Shown here: piece after piece, positions 17,143 through 24,293 of the stretch
Numbering within the stretch: position 1 is the first letter of the stretch
Layout of the letters: each line of letters begins with the position of its first letter
Source of the DNA: HXMU1420-13 sp965228545
Lineage (GTDB): Bacteria > Bacteroidota > Rhodothermia > Balneolales > Balneolaceae
Assembly: GCA_965228545.1 (NCBI GenBank)
Contig: OZ245822.1
Location: forward strand, 2,604,001 to 2,668,000
Length of the DNA stretch: 64,000 nt
Reading direction: 5' to 3'
The notes under the pieces: model-generated
What the model was told of the DNA's origin: nothing
The model's database searches: none
The model's input: the letters and a program-made list of their open reading frames with translations, nothing else
Translations under genes and position numbers: made by a program

Positions 17143-18042
17143 ATGGGTAATTTAGAGACAGATTTTTGTATTACTATTGATTTCGATAAGCAATCAGAAA
17201 ACCCAGCAAGGGTGTTTCAAACAATGACCGAGCTCATTCAGAGTTTTCAGAAGTTCGATTCAAAACTGATTAAAGGCTTAGATGCTCGCCTAGAGCCTAC
17301 CATCTTACTTGAAGATGTTGAAACCGGTTCGCTTAAAACTTGGCTTTCTTCTATTCTGAATGGTATTCCGGATGAAGCACTTAAGACTATGGATTGGAAA
17401 CCTATTATTGGGCAATACCTTGTTCGAGCTAAATATATTGTTTTAAATCGTATCGATGGGCGAGTAGATATTACTGATGCTAAAGTTATTGAAGAAATTC
17501 AGTATGAATTAGTAGAAGAAGCTCGAAAAACTGATGTTAAACTACTCCCGCATTATGAGCCTTTACCACTTCCAAAGCTTATTCGTAGCATTGAAGACAT
17601 AAACAATTCTCTGCTGCATTTAAGTAAAAAAGACAAAGCGTATTACGAATCGCGAAGTGGTGAACGTGCTAACTTCAACTTATCATTGAATTTTAGTACT
17701 GATACCATTGAGGAGCTTCTTACCAAAGAAAGCCTAACTAACCGGGCCATGATGATCCTTAAGGTGAAAAAACCGGATTATTTAGGTGCCTCGATGTGGG
17801 AATTTCGGCACAACAACAAGAATATCGCAGCTAAGATTTTAGATGAGAACTGGCTGATTCAGTTTCAGCAGCGCAAAATAGATATTCGCCCGGGCGATTC
17901 CATCCGCGCCGATGTAAAAGTAATTGTGAAATACGGCCACGATAATAACGTGATTGGCACTAACTATGAGATTACCGAAGTAATTGAACGTTTGCCGTTA
18001 AATGATATTCAACAGAATAATTTATTTAATGAGGATGAATAA
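17143..18042 (+). CDS. Uncharacterised accessory protein, possible sensor/partner of the membrane protein at 18050
   Basis: A 299-residue cytoplasmic protein. The N-terminal half (about residues 5-110) has a globular alpha/beta pattern with EDVETGSLKTWLSSIL and MDWKPIIGQYLV. The C-terminal half (about 170-285) looks like a beta-rich domain (ILKVKKPDYLGASMWEFRHN, DIRPGDSIRADVKVIVKYG). I recall no characterised family. The gene starts a separate unit after an 87-bp gap and is followed 7 bp later by a four-helix membrane protein. This cytoplasmic-sensor plus membrane-effector arrangement is common in prophage exclusion and defence modules. That role is inference only. Confidence 0.6.
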   Translation: MGNLETDFCITIDFDKQSENPARVFQTMTELIQSFQKFDSKLIKGLDARLEPTILLEDVETGSLKTWLSSILNGIPDEALKTMDWKPIIGQYLVRAKYIVLNRIDGRVDITDAKVIEEIQYELVEEARKTDVKLLPHYEPLPLPKLIRSIEDINNSLLHLSKKDKAYYESRSGERANFNLSLNFSTDTIEELLTKESLTNRAMMILKVKKPDYLGASMWEFRHNNKNIAAKILDENWLIQFQQRKIDIRPGDSIRADVKVIVKYGHDNNVIGTNYEITEVIERLPLNDIQQNNLFNEDE

Positions 18043-18049
18043 AAAGTAG

Positions 18050-18505
18050 ATGAAACCCGCCGTTAAAATATTGTATGCGTTGGTTTTTGCCGGTTTTTTG
18101 GCACTGCTATTTCCCATACAAGTTAAGGTGTTTATCATGCATGTGTTGTATTTACTCTCGGCGGCAGCGTTCTCGTTAGGGTTAGGATTAATAGCCATGT
18201 TTAACATGCATGGGGTAAAAAATCCGAGCTACATCGATCAAATACGTAAAAATATAGATCGGGTGCGTTTTTCCTTTCTGGTTTACTTTAGTGTTTCTAC
18301 CGGGTGTTACTTGCTAGATTTCTATTTGCGCCAAAATGATGCATCCCTTTTTGAGTTTACGCTTACCGGCTACCCTCTCAGCTTTAATGTTTCAGTATTC
18401 TTTAGCCTGGTAATGCTGCACTCCATTTTCTATTTCATTATTAATTTTATCGCTATTCAAAAGCTGAATAATGACATTTTTGACCGCTTAAGCGCTGAAA
18501 ACTAG
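18050..18505 (+). CDS. Four-helix integral membrane protein
   Basis: A 151-residue protein with four predicted membrane segments (about residues 5-22, 27-46, 71-90 and 112-135) and short polar tails. No family is recognised. It lies 7 bp downstream of the 17143 gene and is therefore very likely co-expressed with it. Nothing suggests a transporter. A membrane-damaging or exclusion role would fit its place in an accessory zone, but this is unproven. Confidence 0.6.
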   Translation: MKPAVKILYALVFAGFLALLFPIQVKVFIMHVLYLLSAAAFSLGLGLIAMFNMHGVKNPSYIDQIRKNIDRVRFSFLVYFSVSTGCYLLDFYLRQNDASLFEFTLTGYPLSFNVSVFFSLVMLHSIFYFIINFIAIQKLNNDIFDRLSAEN

Positions 18506-18517
18506 GGGAATAAACCA

Positions 18518-18745
18518 ATGACAACATTAGAATTGAATACCAAATATACTCAACTTAAGGCCGGAGATCGGTTAACCAGGTACAAGGGGTTTATCGTGCT
18601 AAATAATACTCCAATGAATAATTCGGAGACAAGACTCTATGCAACGCACGATGAATTTGAGCCGATATCGGTTAACGGTTCATTAGGTTTAATGGCCGCC
18701 ATGAATGAAGTATTTGCCAAAATTGATGCTTTGACTACTGACTAA
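18518..18745 (+). CDS. Hypothetical small phage protein
   Basis: 75 residues, mixed alpha/beta, no recognised family. It starts 12 bp after the membrane protein gene, so it may be the third member of the same accessory operon. Confidence 0.5.
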   Translation: MTTLELNTKYTQLKAGDRLTRYKGFIVLNNTPMNNSETRLYATHDEFEPISVNGSLGLMAAMNEVFAKIDALTTD

Positions 18746-18785
18746 CCCATGGAAGGACATATAACCCTTAATTAAATAGAGAAAA

Positions 18786-19601
18786 ATGAGAAAAATAGTG
18801 ATAATAATATGTACTGTATTCCTCCTTTCATGCTCTGATGAATACAAAGCTGAACAATTATATAAAACAGCACTTACTAAGAGTAATCGTACTGGTGAAC
18901 AATCATTTGAATTGCAAAACGTCATTGATTTGTATCCTGAAACTGTTTTTGCTGATTCAGCAATTGCAAAATTACGTATGATACGACAAGTAATTGCTAA
19001 AGAAACACTCGAAAGGCAAAGGCAGGATTCAATTAAACTTGTTCTTGAAGCAGAACAAAAAGCCTTACTAAGACAACAAAAGATAGATGACGAAGCAGAG
19101 TTATCAAGGTTGAAGCAAAAATTCAATTATTACGAAGATGATTTTACTGGAATCGGATGGTACAAACACAAGGCTATTCCTGCTAAAGTACAACAATATA
19201 GTTTTGACAATACCAAATATCGGAGATCATCTTATGTGGAGATTCCGGTTAGATCGAATGGGTTTATTTATATAAAGTCGATTTACCATTCTTCAGAATG
19301 GATTTTTCATGAACAAATTGCAGTAAAAATAAATGACAGGCTTTTATATAGCGAAACGATACCTAGCTATTCTGACAATAATTCCAGAGAAGCTAGGGGT
19401 CCTGGTATTACAGAAACGATCCACTTTCTAAATAGTTCTGATAATGGAATATTAAAGTCCATTGCCGAAAGCACTTCAAATGAAATAACTATTCGCCAGA
19501 TTGGGGATAAGTATCATGACATAAAATTGATTCCCGAAGAAATACTGGCAATAAAAGAGTCTTACAGATTGGCGGAACTTTTAAAAAGTATGCAGCAATA
19601 G
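18786..19601 (+). CDS. Prophage-encoded lipoprotein
   Basis: A 271-residue protein with a lipoprotein signal (MRKIVIIICTVFLLSCSDE, lipobox LLSC, Cys17). A TPR-like helical segment follows (about 20-60), then a long charged coiled coil (about 65-115, EAEQKALLRQQKIDDEAE) and a beta-rich C-terminal domain. Lipoproteins carried by prophages can alter the cell surface or block superinfection, but the family is not recognised. It is more AT-rich than the neighbouring genes and lies just upstream of the structured RNA. Confidence 0.65.
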   Translation: MRKIVIIICTVFLLSCSDEYKAEQLYKTALTKSNRTGEQSFELQNVIDLYPETVFADSAIAKLRMIRQVIAKETLERQRQDSIKLVLEAEQKALLRQQKIDDEAELSRLKQKFNYYEDDFTGIGWYKHKAIPAKVQQYSFDNTKYRRSSYVEIPVRSNGFIYIKSIYHSSEWIFHEQIAVKINDRLLYSETIPSYSDNNSREARGPGITETIHFLNSSDNGILKSIAESTSNEITIRQIGDKYHDIKLIPEEILAIKESYRLAELLKSMQQ

Positions 19602-19662
19602 ATTGAAACGGTATTGAGAAATAATCCTTGACTTTATCCCGGCGTTTGGTGAGATTTGATTT

Positions 19663-19860
19663 ATCGCAAAAAAAACCTCACTGAACGTCGGCTCCGTTTG
19701 GGGCCTTTTTCATTTAAAGGCTCTGGATCGGCAGTCTAGAAAGAGTCTCAATTTAATTGGGCCGACGTCACCGGTAATCAATCCGGTGGAGGTTAATCAC
19801 TTCGGTGAGGTTGCCTTTGCGAGCGTCGGTCCATTTTATAAATCGCAAAAAAAACCTCAC
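19663..19860 (+). ncRNA. Bistable structured leader RNA upstream of BRO-domain antirepressor
   Basis: The 19-nt sequence ATCGCAAAAAAAACCTCAC occurs twice, at 19663-19681 and 19842-19860. Between them GTGAGGTT (19805-19812) and TTTGCGA (19816-19822) are complementary to AACCTCAC and TCGCAAA of either copy, so two large helices exclude each other. Inside the first fold are CGTCGGC/GCCGACG (19686-19692 with 19761-19767) and the hairpin CACCGG/CCGGTG (19769-19788). A terminator-like hairpin with a T-run (19690-19710) competes with CGTCGGC. The second copy ends 4 nt before the ATG at 19865. This looks like a switch controlling transcription, translation or both. Confidence 0.65.
19690..19710 (+). 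terminator. Attenuator-like hairpin inside the structured leader
   Basis: GGCTCC (19690-19695) pairs with GGGGCC (19700-19705, one G-U pair) around a GTTT loop, followed by five T. Its first bases are also needed for the CGTCGGC/GCCGACG helix, so the two are alternatives, as in attenuators. Confidence 0.6.
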
Positions 19861-19864
19861 AATT

Positions 19865-20509
19865 ATGACAACAAAAACATTGGAAGTCTTCCAATATCAT
19901 GGAAATGACTTTCAAGTACTTGGTGATTACTCTAATCCTAAGTTTATTGCCAAGGAAATATGTACAGCTCTCAATATAGCTAATCATAGAGACGCATTAA
20001 CTAGATTGGATGACGATGAAAAGGGAGTCGAAATTTCCGACACCCCTGGAGGTCGTCAAGAAATCTTAGTAGTTAATGAACCCGGTCTATATTCTCTTGT
20101 ATTACGTTCCACTAAGCCTGAAGCGAAAGCGTTCAAAAGGTGGTTAATGCATGAAGTTTTACCGGCAATTCGTAAACATGGTAGCTATCAAGCAAAACAG
20201 CCACAACATTTACTAAACCGAAACTCAGAAACTGTTCCCTTATGTGAAGTTCTAGAGCTTAAAGACCAGATCATAAGCTTACAAAAACAGTTACTAGAGT
20301 ATCGACCAGAACTACTCCCAAAAAAGGAGAAGCTATATCAAGATCCAGCATCAGATTCGATTAAAAGAGAGGCATATCGCCTTCGTGAAGTCGAAAAACT
20401 AAGTTGGACAGAGATAAGTGAGGCCGTAGGTTACAGTAAAAGTAGTGTGAGAAACTACTGGCTTGAACTTAAAAAAAGTTCGGAGGTAACTACCCATGTT
20501 AACTCCTAA
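19865..20509 (+). CDS. BRO-N domain phage antirepressor-type protein
   Basis: A 214-residue protein. The N-terminal BRO domain (about residues 1-105) shows FIAKEICTALNIANHRDALTR, DDDEKGV and the EPGLYSLVLRSTKPEAKAFK signature, ending in VLPAIRKHGSY. A coiled-coil linker and a C-terminal HTH (about 175-205, SWTEISEAVGYSKSSVRNYW) follow. Such proteins act as antirepressors or DNA-binding regulators in temperate phages. The start at 19865 lies 4 nt after the structured RNA; an upstream in-frame start at 19805 lies inside that RNA and is unlikely. Confidence 0.88.
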   Translation: MTTKTLEVFQYHGNDFQVLGDYSNPKFIAKEICTALNIANHRDALTRLDDDEKGVEISDTPGGRQEILVVNEPGLYSLVLRSTKPEAKAFKRWLMHEVLPAIRKHGSYQAKQPQHLLNRNSETVPLCEVLELKDQIISLQKQLLEYRPELLPKKEKLYQDPASDSIKREAYRLREVEKLSWTEISEAVGYSKSSVRNYWLELKKSSEVTTHVNS

Positions 20510-20696
20510 CCCGGTAGATCCGAATGCACTGCGCAAGCGCATTAAAATAGCGCAAAGCTGTGTGTATAATGCTGCAACCATGCTCGAAGAGAGCGGCGAT
20601 CCCGACAACAGTGAAGCTTTGGTGTATGCCTTTGCCGATCTGAACGAGATCTTGCAACAGGCTTTCCCGGAACTCCGACCCCTCTTCCTGGACTAG
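20496..20696 (+). CDS. Hypothetical small phage protein
   Basis: 66 residues, helical, no recognised family. It overlaps the end of the BRO-domain gene by 14 bp and is probably co-translated with it. Confidence 0.5.
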   Translation: MLTPNPVDPNALRKRIKIAQSCVYNAATMLEESGDPDNSEALVYAFADLNEILQQAFPELRPLFLD

Positions 20697-20733
20697 CCAA
20701 CCCTTCCTGAACCGATGAATTCAACCATTAGTA

Positions 20734-21069
20734 ATGATGACTCCAGTAATAACCATCAAGTATCAGGATGTTCCGATCCGTGTGGTTGGGCTTCCTGATA
20801 CTCCTTTATTTCTGTTCGCAGATATGCAAGCCCTCATTCCGCTCACCAAAAAGCGATTTGTTCGCGATTTGGAGCTATTTAGTACCGAACATGGCGATGG
20901 CCTTAATCTAGCCGGCGTGTACATACTTATTGCAACCGGGCTAAGTAATTATGGCGAATCGAAGCATATACGCTCCATTGAGCGCTTTTTTGCAGAAGAG
21001 GTAGAACCCGCTTTGCGTAAATATGGTTTTCCTAGCCAAACAACGTCTGAGGAGGCACCTCGTAATTGA
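20734..21069 (+). CDS. Small antirepressor-like protein (P22-antirepressor/BRO-like N-domain)
   Basis: 111 residues. The pattern of an N-terminal beta strand, a FADMQALIPLTKKRFVRDLE helix pair and a C-terminal IERFFAEEVEPALRKYGF resembles the N-terminal domain of phage antirepressors, with no separate effector domain. The last 38 bp overlap the convergent methylase gene. It is the last rightward gene before the leftward head block. It could be a decoy that pairs with the other antirepressor, but this is untested. Confidence 0.6.
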   Translation: MMTPVITIKYQDVPIRVVGLPDTPLFLFADMQALIPLTKKRFVRDLELFSTEHGDGLNLAGVYILIATGLSNYGESKHIRSIERFFAEEVEPALRKYGFPSQTTSEEAPRN

Positions 21070-21790
21070 GGATTAAAATCTCGGTTCGGCGGTTGCCTAA
21101 ATTCCGTCGCTCCCCAATTTCGAGCACGTTCAAGTTGCGCTCTTCGGCCTGCTGCAGCACAAAGGGATGATCGAATTCACTCATGGCCCACTTAATCCCT
21201 GAGTTTTCTAAACAATCAAATAAATCGATTGAATCCTGCTCTACAAACCCGGCCGAGTAATTATTGTCGGTTTCCAGGTACGGTGGATCGGCATACACAA
21301 AGGCCATTTCGCGATTGCGTTGTTCGATCTTCCGGAAGATCTCCCGGAAATCAGTGCACATAAAATCAACGTCGTAAATCTGCTCATATACCTTTCTTAG
21401 GCGCTCGAGGGCGAGTTTCTTTGTATTCCTGGAAGGAAAGCTGAGTACTTCCATTTTTCCCAAATAGCTAAAATTGGAAAGCATCAAAAATCGAACCGCT
21501 CTCCACACCGGATCGATCGGAATGCCTTGCCTCCATTCCTGCCATAGTTTTTCATGCACGGGCGTAAAAAACAGGCAATCGTAAAGATCTTCCCACCTGC
21601 GCTGGATCATGATAAATAGGTTATACACTTCCTCATCGAGATCATTCAGGATGTTAAAGCGAGCTTTTGGCTTAGAGAAAAACATTCCACCGGCGCCAAA
21701 AAACGGTTCGATGTACAAATCATGCTTTGGGAATAACGGCCAAATCTTATCAGCAAGTTTTCGCTTATTACCTAATCGGGTAAGTATCAT
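21032..21790 (-). CDS. Dam-type N6-adenine DNA methyltransferase (D12 class)
   Basis: A 252-residue enzyme that would methylate adenine using S-adenosylmethionine. It has the two signature motifs: the AdoMet-binding FFGAGGMFF (about residues 29-37, motif I) and the catalytic ADPPY (about 168-172, motif IV), with a target-recognition insertion between. The recognition sequence cannot be read from the protein. The gene is last in the leftward head operon and overlaps the gpG-like gene by 4 bp. It probably protects phage DNA from host restriction or, like Mu mom/dam control, modulates regulation. Confidence 0.88.
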   Translation of the reverse strand: MILTRLGNKRKLADKIWPLFPKHDLYIEPFFGAGGMFFSKPKARFNILNDLDEEVYNLFIMIQRRWEDLYDCLFFTPVHEKLWQEWRQGIPIDPVWRAVRFLMLSNFSYLGKMEVLSFPSRNTKKLALERLRKVYEQIYDVDFMCTDFREIFRKIEQRNREMAFVYADPPYLETDNNYSAGFVEQDSIDLFDCLENSGIKWAMSEFDHPFVLQQAEERNLNVLEIGERRNLGNRRTEILILNYEVPPQTLFG

Positions 21791-22248
21791 AGTAGAATAT
21801 GATCAGTGATTGTTTCTTGGATTTGTTCGATCGCGCTTTGGCTTAAATAGGCAAATGGCCGAGCAGGAATGCGAACTTTTCTACCCGGGCCGGCGTTGCC
21901 GCCAAAATGATGGATAGCTGCGTATTTTTTATTGGTAGTTACTGCAGCCAAGTTTTTTGTACTAACCGACTGTAAACTACCCAATAAGCCACTTTCTCGG
22001 CTTCGGACTTGTAATTTTTTAAAAGGTGGACGGCCCTTTTTCTTGCGCTGCTGTATGGTTGAATCAGCAAGATCAACCCAATCAGCACCATTAGGGCCTT
22101 GTTCATCTTCAAAATGTTGGGAGATATCGGAAAGCATTAGTTCGCTAATAGAGGTATTCATCGCCTCTGTATTCTGAAGCCTTCCCTGCATGCCCTGAAG
22201 CATGTTGATGGTGTCGCTTAGGTCGATCGTTATTTCTTTTTCAGCCAT
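21787..22248 (-). CDS. Mu gpG-like virion morphogenesis / tail completion protein
   Basis: A 153-residue protein of the phage virion morphogenesis family (Mu gpG/phage tail S). Family features are FEDEQGPNGADWVDLADSTIQQRKKKGRPPFKKL, then a strand-rich part with YAAIHHFGGNAG and the IPARPFAYLS end. Members close or connect the head-tail interface. The start at 22248 (MAEKEITIDL) was chosen over an in-frame start 24 codons upstream. It follows the MuF-type gene on the same strand. Confidence 0.85.
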   Translation of the reverse strand: MAEKEITIDLSDTINMLQGMQGRLQNTEAMNTSISELMLSDISQHFEDEQGPNGADWVDLADSTIQQRKKKGRPPFKKLQVRSRESGLLGSLQSVSTKNLAAVTTNKKYAAIHHFGGNAGPGRKVRIPARPFAYLSQSAIEQIQETITDHILL

Positions 22249-22386
22249 ATTATTGTATTTTAATGATGTGCTTATGGGAAAGAATCTCTCGGCAACTGCT
22301 GAGGTTGGCCCGGCAACCAAAAAGTTTTGTCACCGGTGGAGGGAGCCCGGTGCATAAGCATATTAAAGGTTCCGGGAGCCTTTTTT
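22249..22386 (-). other. Non-coding gap between MuF-type and gpG-like genes
   Basis: 138 bp without a gene. On the minus strand it carries hairpins such as GGTTG/CAACC around CCGGGC and the palindrome CACCGGTG. On the plus strand a CCCGG/CCGGG stem is followed by eight T (22381-22388), which would terminate rightward rather than leftward transcription. Its use is unclear. Confidence 0.4.
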
Positions 22387-23598
22387 TTATAGCTCATCTT
22401 TAATCACTCGCCCTCTCTTTCTAATATTATCCACTTTTTGGCGGCTTGCTAGACGAAAGCTTGTCAAGTACATCTTCTCTCCATCTCTGGTAGCCTTGAC
22501 TGCGCTAAATTGCTCGTTAGATTGTTCACTGCGATAGTAAAATAAAAGCGTCTTGTTTGAATCTTTAACTACTAGTTGTGCTGATTCAAGCGCATTTTGC
22601 AAATTACGATAATCATTGAATTCTAATTCTGGATGGTGCAAAATGTTTTTGGCTAGTGTTTCTGCCGAAAGAATAACAGTATGGCTTTGTGTAGAGATTT
22701 CTTGCGTTATTGGTTTGGATAAAACTGCAACTGGAAATTCTTCACGATTGTTCTTTTTTAAAAATTGGATGAGTACGTTATCTGCACTTATTCCTTGTTG
22801 AACCAGCTTCTGTACAAATCCATTGGTCTTATCATACATCACACTAAGCCCGGGTCCCTCGAGTGTTTTGGCTACGTATTTACGAGCGAGCTCCTCAGGA
22901 AAGGCATCGGTATCCGGATGCCAAGTACTTTTTGCCGGATTATACTCCCAGCCTTTTGCTGCAAAGGGCTCAATATTTTCACCGCTGGTGGGTCTTAAAT
23001 TTCGATCCTGAAGGTCTCGATCTGTCGCAGAATCAACCCCACACCGGCATCCCCAATCGTTTGGTGGGTAATGCGTCTCCCAAAATGGATCATCATAACG
23101 AAGTACCGTATTCCTTAGTTTGTCATGCGAATCACGCACATTTCCATCACCCGCAGTGCGATAAATCCACCATGGCCGGCGGTCAGCTGACGCAATTTGC
23201 GCTTTGTACCGCCCTGCAGAGTAGGACACAGAAAGATTGGTTCGATATATGGTTTTGAGCCGATGCGGTGATCCAAGTTGAACTTCGGTAATTTCACCTG
23301 TTTGGGGATCAACCACTTCTTGTTTGCCCCACCAACCTTTTGCCTTCAGCTTGGGCTCTAAATTTTTCTGAAATTGGCGAAAGCCTGTACCATTTGTTAA
23401 GGCTTCTTCTACCGCTTCCCGGATATCCTTCAGTACTTCCATATCAGTGGCTTTAGCTACTGTAAAGGCATGTGCATTCGCTTCTTGCCACACCTCTTGC
23501 CAATTCCAGGAAATGGCATATCCCTTTTTTCGGAACTGATTGATGATCGCCTCCGGTGGCGAATTAAATAAGGCTTTTATGTTGGGTAGTTCAGGCAT
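22387..23598 (-). CDS. MuF-type head morphogenesis protein fused to a PBECR2-like nuclease domain
   Basis: The first 250 residues are a Mu gpF/SPP1 gp7 minor head protein: RTNLSVSYSAGRYKAQ, DGNVRDSHDKL and the metal-site-like THYPPNDWGCRCGV near residue 190. Residues about 255-403 form a different domain with ILSAETLAKNILHHPELEFNDY, TLLFYYR and MYLTSFRLA. This matches the phage barnase-EndoU-colicin-RelE-like nuclease family 2 (PBECR2), known as a toxin domain attached to MuF proteins. The protein would sit in the capsid and may be injected with the DNA. The length of 403 is well above a plain MuF. No obvious immunity gene is adjacent. Confidence 0.82.
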   Translation of the reverse strand: MPELPNIKALFNSPPEAIINQFRKKGYAISWNWQEVWQEANAHAFTVAKATDMEVLKDIREAVEEALTNGTGFRQFQKNLEPKLKAKGWWGKQEVVDPQTGEITEVQLGSPHRLKTIYRTNLSVSYSAGRYKAQIASADRRPWWIYRTAGDGNVRDSHDKLRNTVLRYDDPFWETHYPPNDWGCRCGVDSATDRDLQDRNLRPTSGENIEPFAAKGWEYNPAKSTWHPDTDAFPEELARKYVAKTLEGPGLSVMYDKTNGFVQKLVQQGISADNVLIQFLKKNNREEFPVAVLSKPITQEISTQSHTVILSAETLAKNILHHPELEFNDYRNLQNALESAQLVVKDSNKTLLFYYRSEQSNEQFSAVKATRDGEKMYLTSFRLASRQKVDNIRKRGRVIKDEL

Positions 23599-23664
23599 GT
23601 TTTAAAGTGGAATATTTGGTACGATTTCTGCGATAAGTGGAATTCATTTTAATTCCACTTTAAA

Positions 23665-24003
23665 TCACGTTTTATACGTTCCTTGGGTACCTGCTTTTTT
23701 ACGTACCTCTTGCCGGCGTTTCATCCAGCCTAACGCTTGTTCTAAGTTGGTGATGGCTAAGGCCGTTTCTCTGGAGGGAACCAATGAATTCTTATATTTC
23801 AGATCATGGATCATCAATTCAAGCAGGGACTCGTGGGTGGTGCCAATTTTTTTATTTACCTGCTCATCGGCTAACTTTGAGCCACGAACAAAATAAATGG
23901 AGTTAAAGCCTACGTGATTCAGGCCTTTGTTTTCTTCAACATGAAAGGCCGGCACTTTATATTCGCAGCCTTCTTCGACAATTTCAAAATCTCCGGGTTT
24001 CAT
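23665..24003 (-). CDS. Acb2/Tad1-hairpin-like protein (possible cyclic-nucleotide sponge)
   Basis: 112 residues. The C-terminal half (GTTHESLLELMIHDLKY, then SRETALAITNLEQALGWMKRR and a GTQGTYK tail) resembles the helical-hairpin family that includes Acb2 and Tad1. Those are phage proteins that bind signalling nucleotides of CBASS and Thoeris defence. As I recall, Acb2 is also found among structural genes of D3112/B3-type phages. The N-terminal 45 residues are a separate beta-rich piece. The assignment is by pattern only. It starts 4 bp inside the end of the next leftward gene. Confidence 0.5.
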   Translation of the reverse strand: MKPGDFEIVEEGCEYKVPAFHVEENKGLNHVGFNSIYFVRGSKLADEQVNKKIGTTHESLLELMIHDLKYKNSLVPSRETALAITNLEQALGWMKRRQEVRKKAGTQGTYKT

Positions 24004-24293
24004 ACTTGGTGGTGTTTTTGTGTTTGGATTTGATGCATGACCTCGCAGGCCAAAGTGTGCGCGTATTCCCAGGCGTCTAGGATTTCGTCGTTATCTTCGA
24101 TTCCATCTTCGCCCATTTCACGGCTTTCATCCAGCTGTCTCCAAATGCGATCGATGGTGTTGAAATAGTTTTCGTAAGCGATTGGATTTGAACTCTGGGG
24201 ACAGTAGGCCTCCATGAGCTCGGAGTAATATTCGGCGGTTCGCATACTCTCGGTGACATACGCCAACAGTTCTTGTACTTGTGGATTAATCAT
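24000..24293 (-). CDS. Hypothetical helical phage protein
   Basis: 97 residues from MINPQVQELLAY, all-helical and acidic. No family is recognised. It overlaps the portal gene by 8 bp and the 23665 gene by 4 bp, so it is part of the compact head operon. The start at 24293 was preferred to one 7 codons upstream. Confidence 0.55.
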   Translation of the reverse strand: MINPQVQELLAYVTESMRTAEYYSELMEAYCPQSSNPIAYENYFNTIDRIWRQLDESREMGEDGIEDNDEILDAWEYAHTLACEVMHQIQTQKHHQV

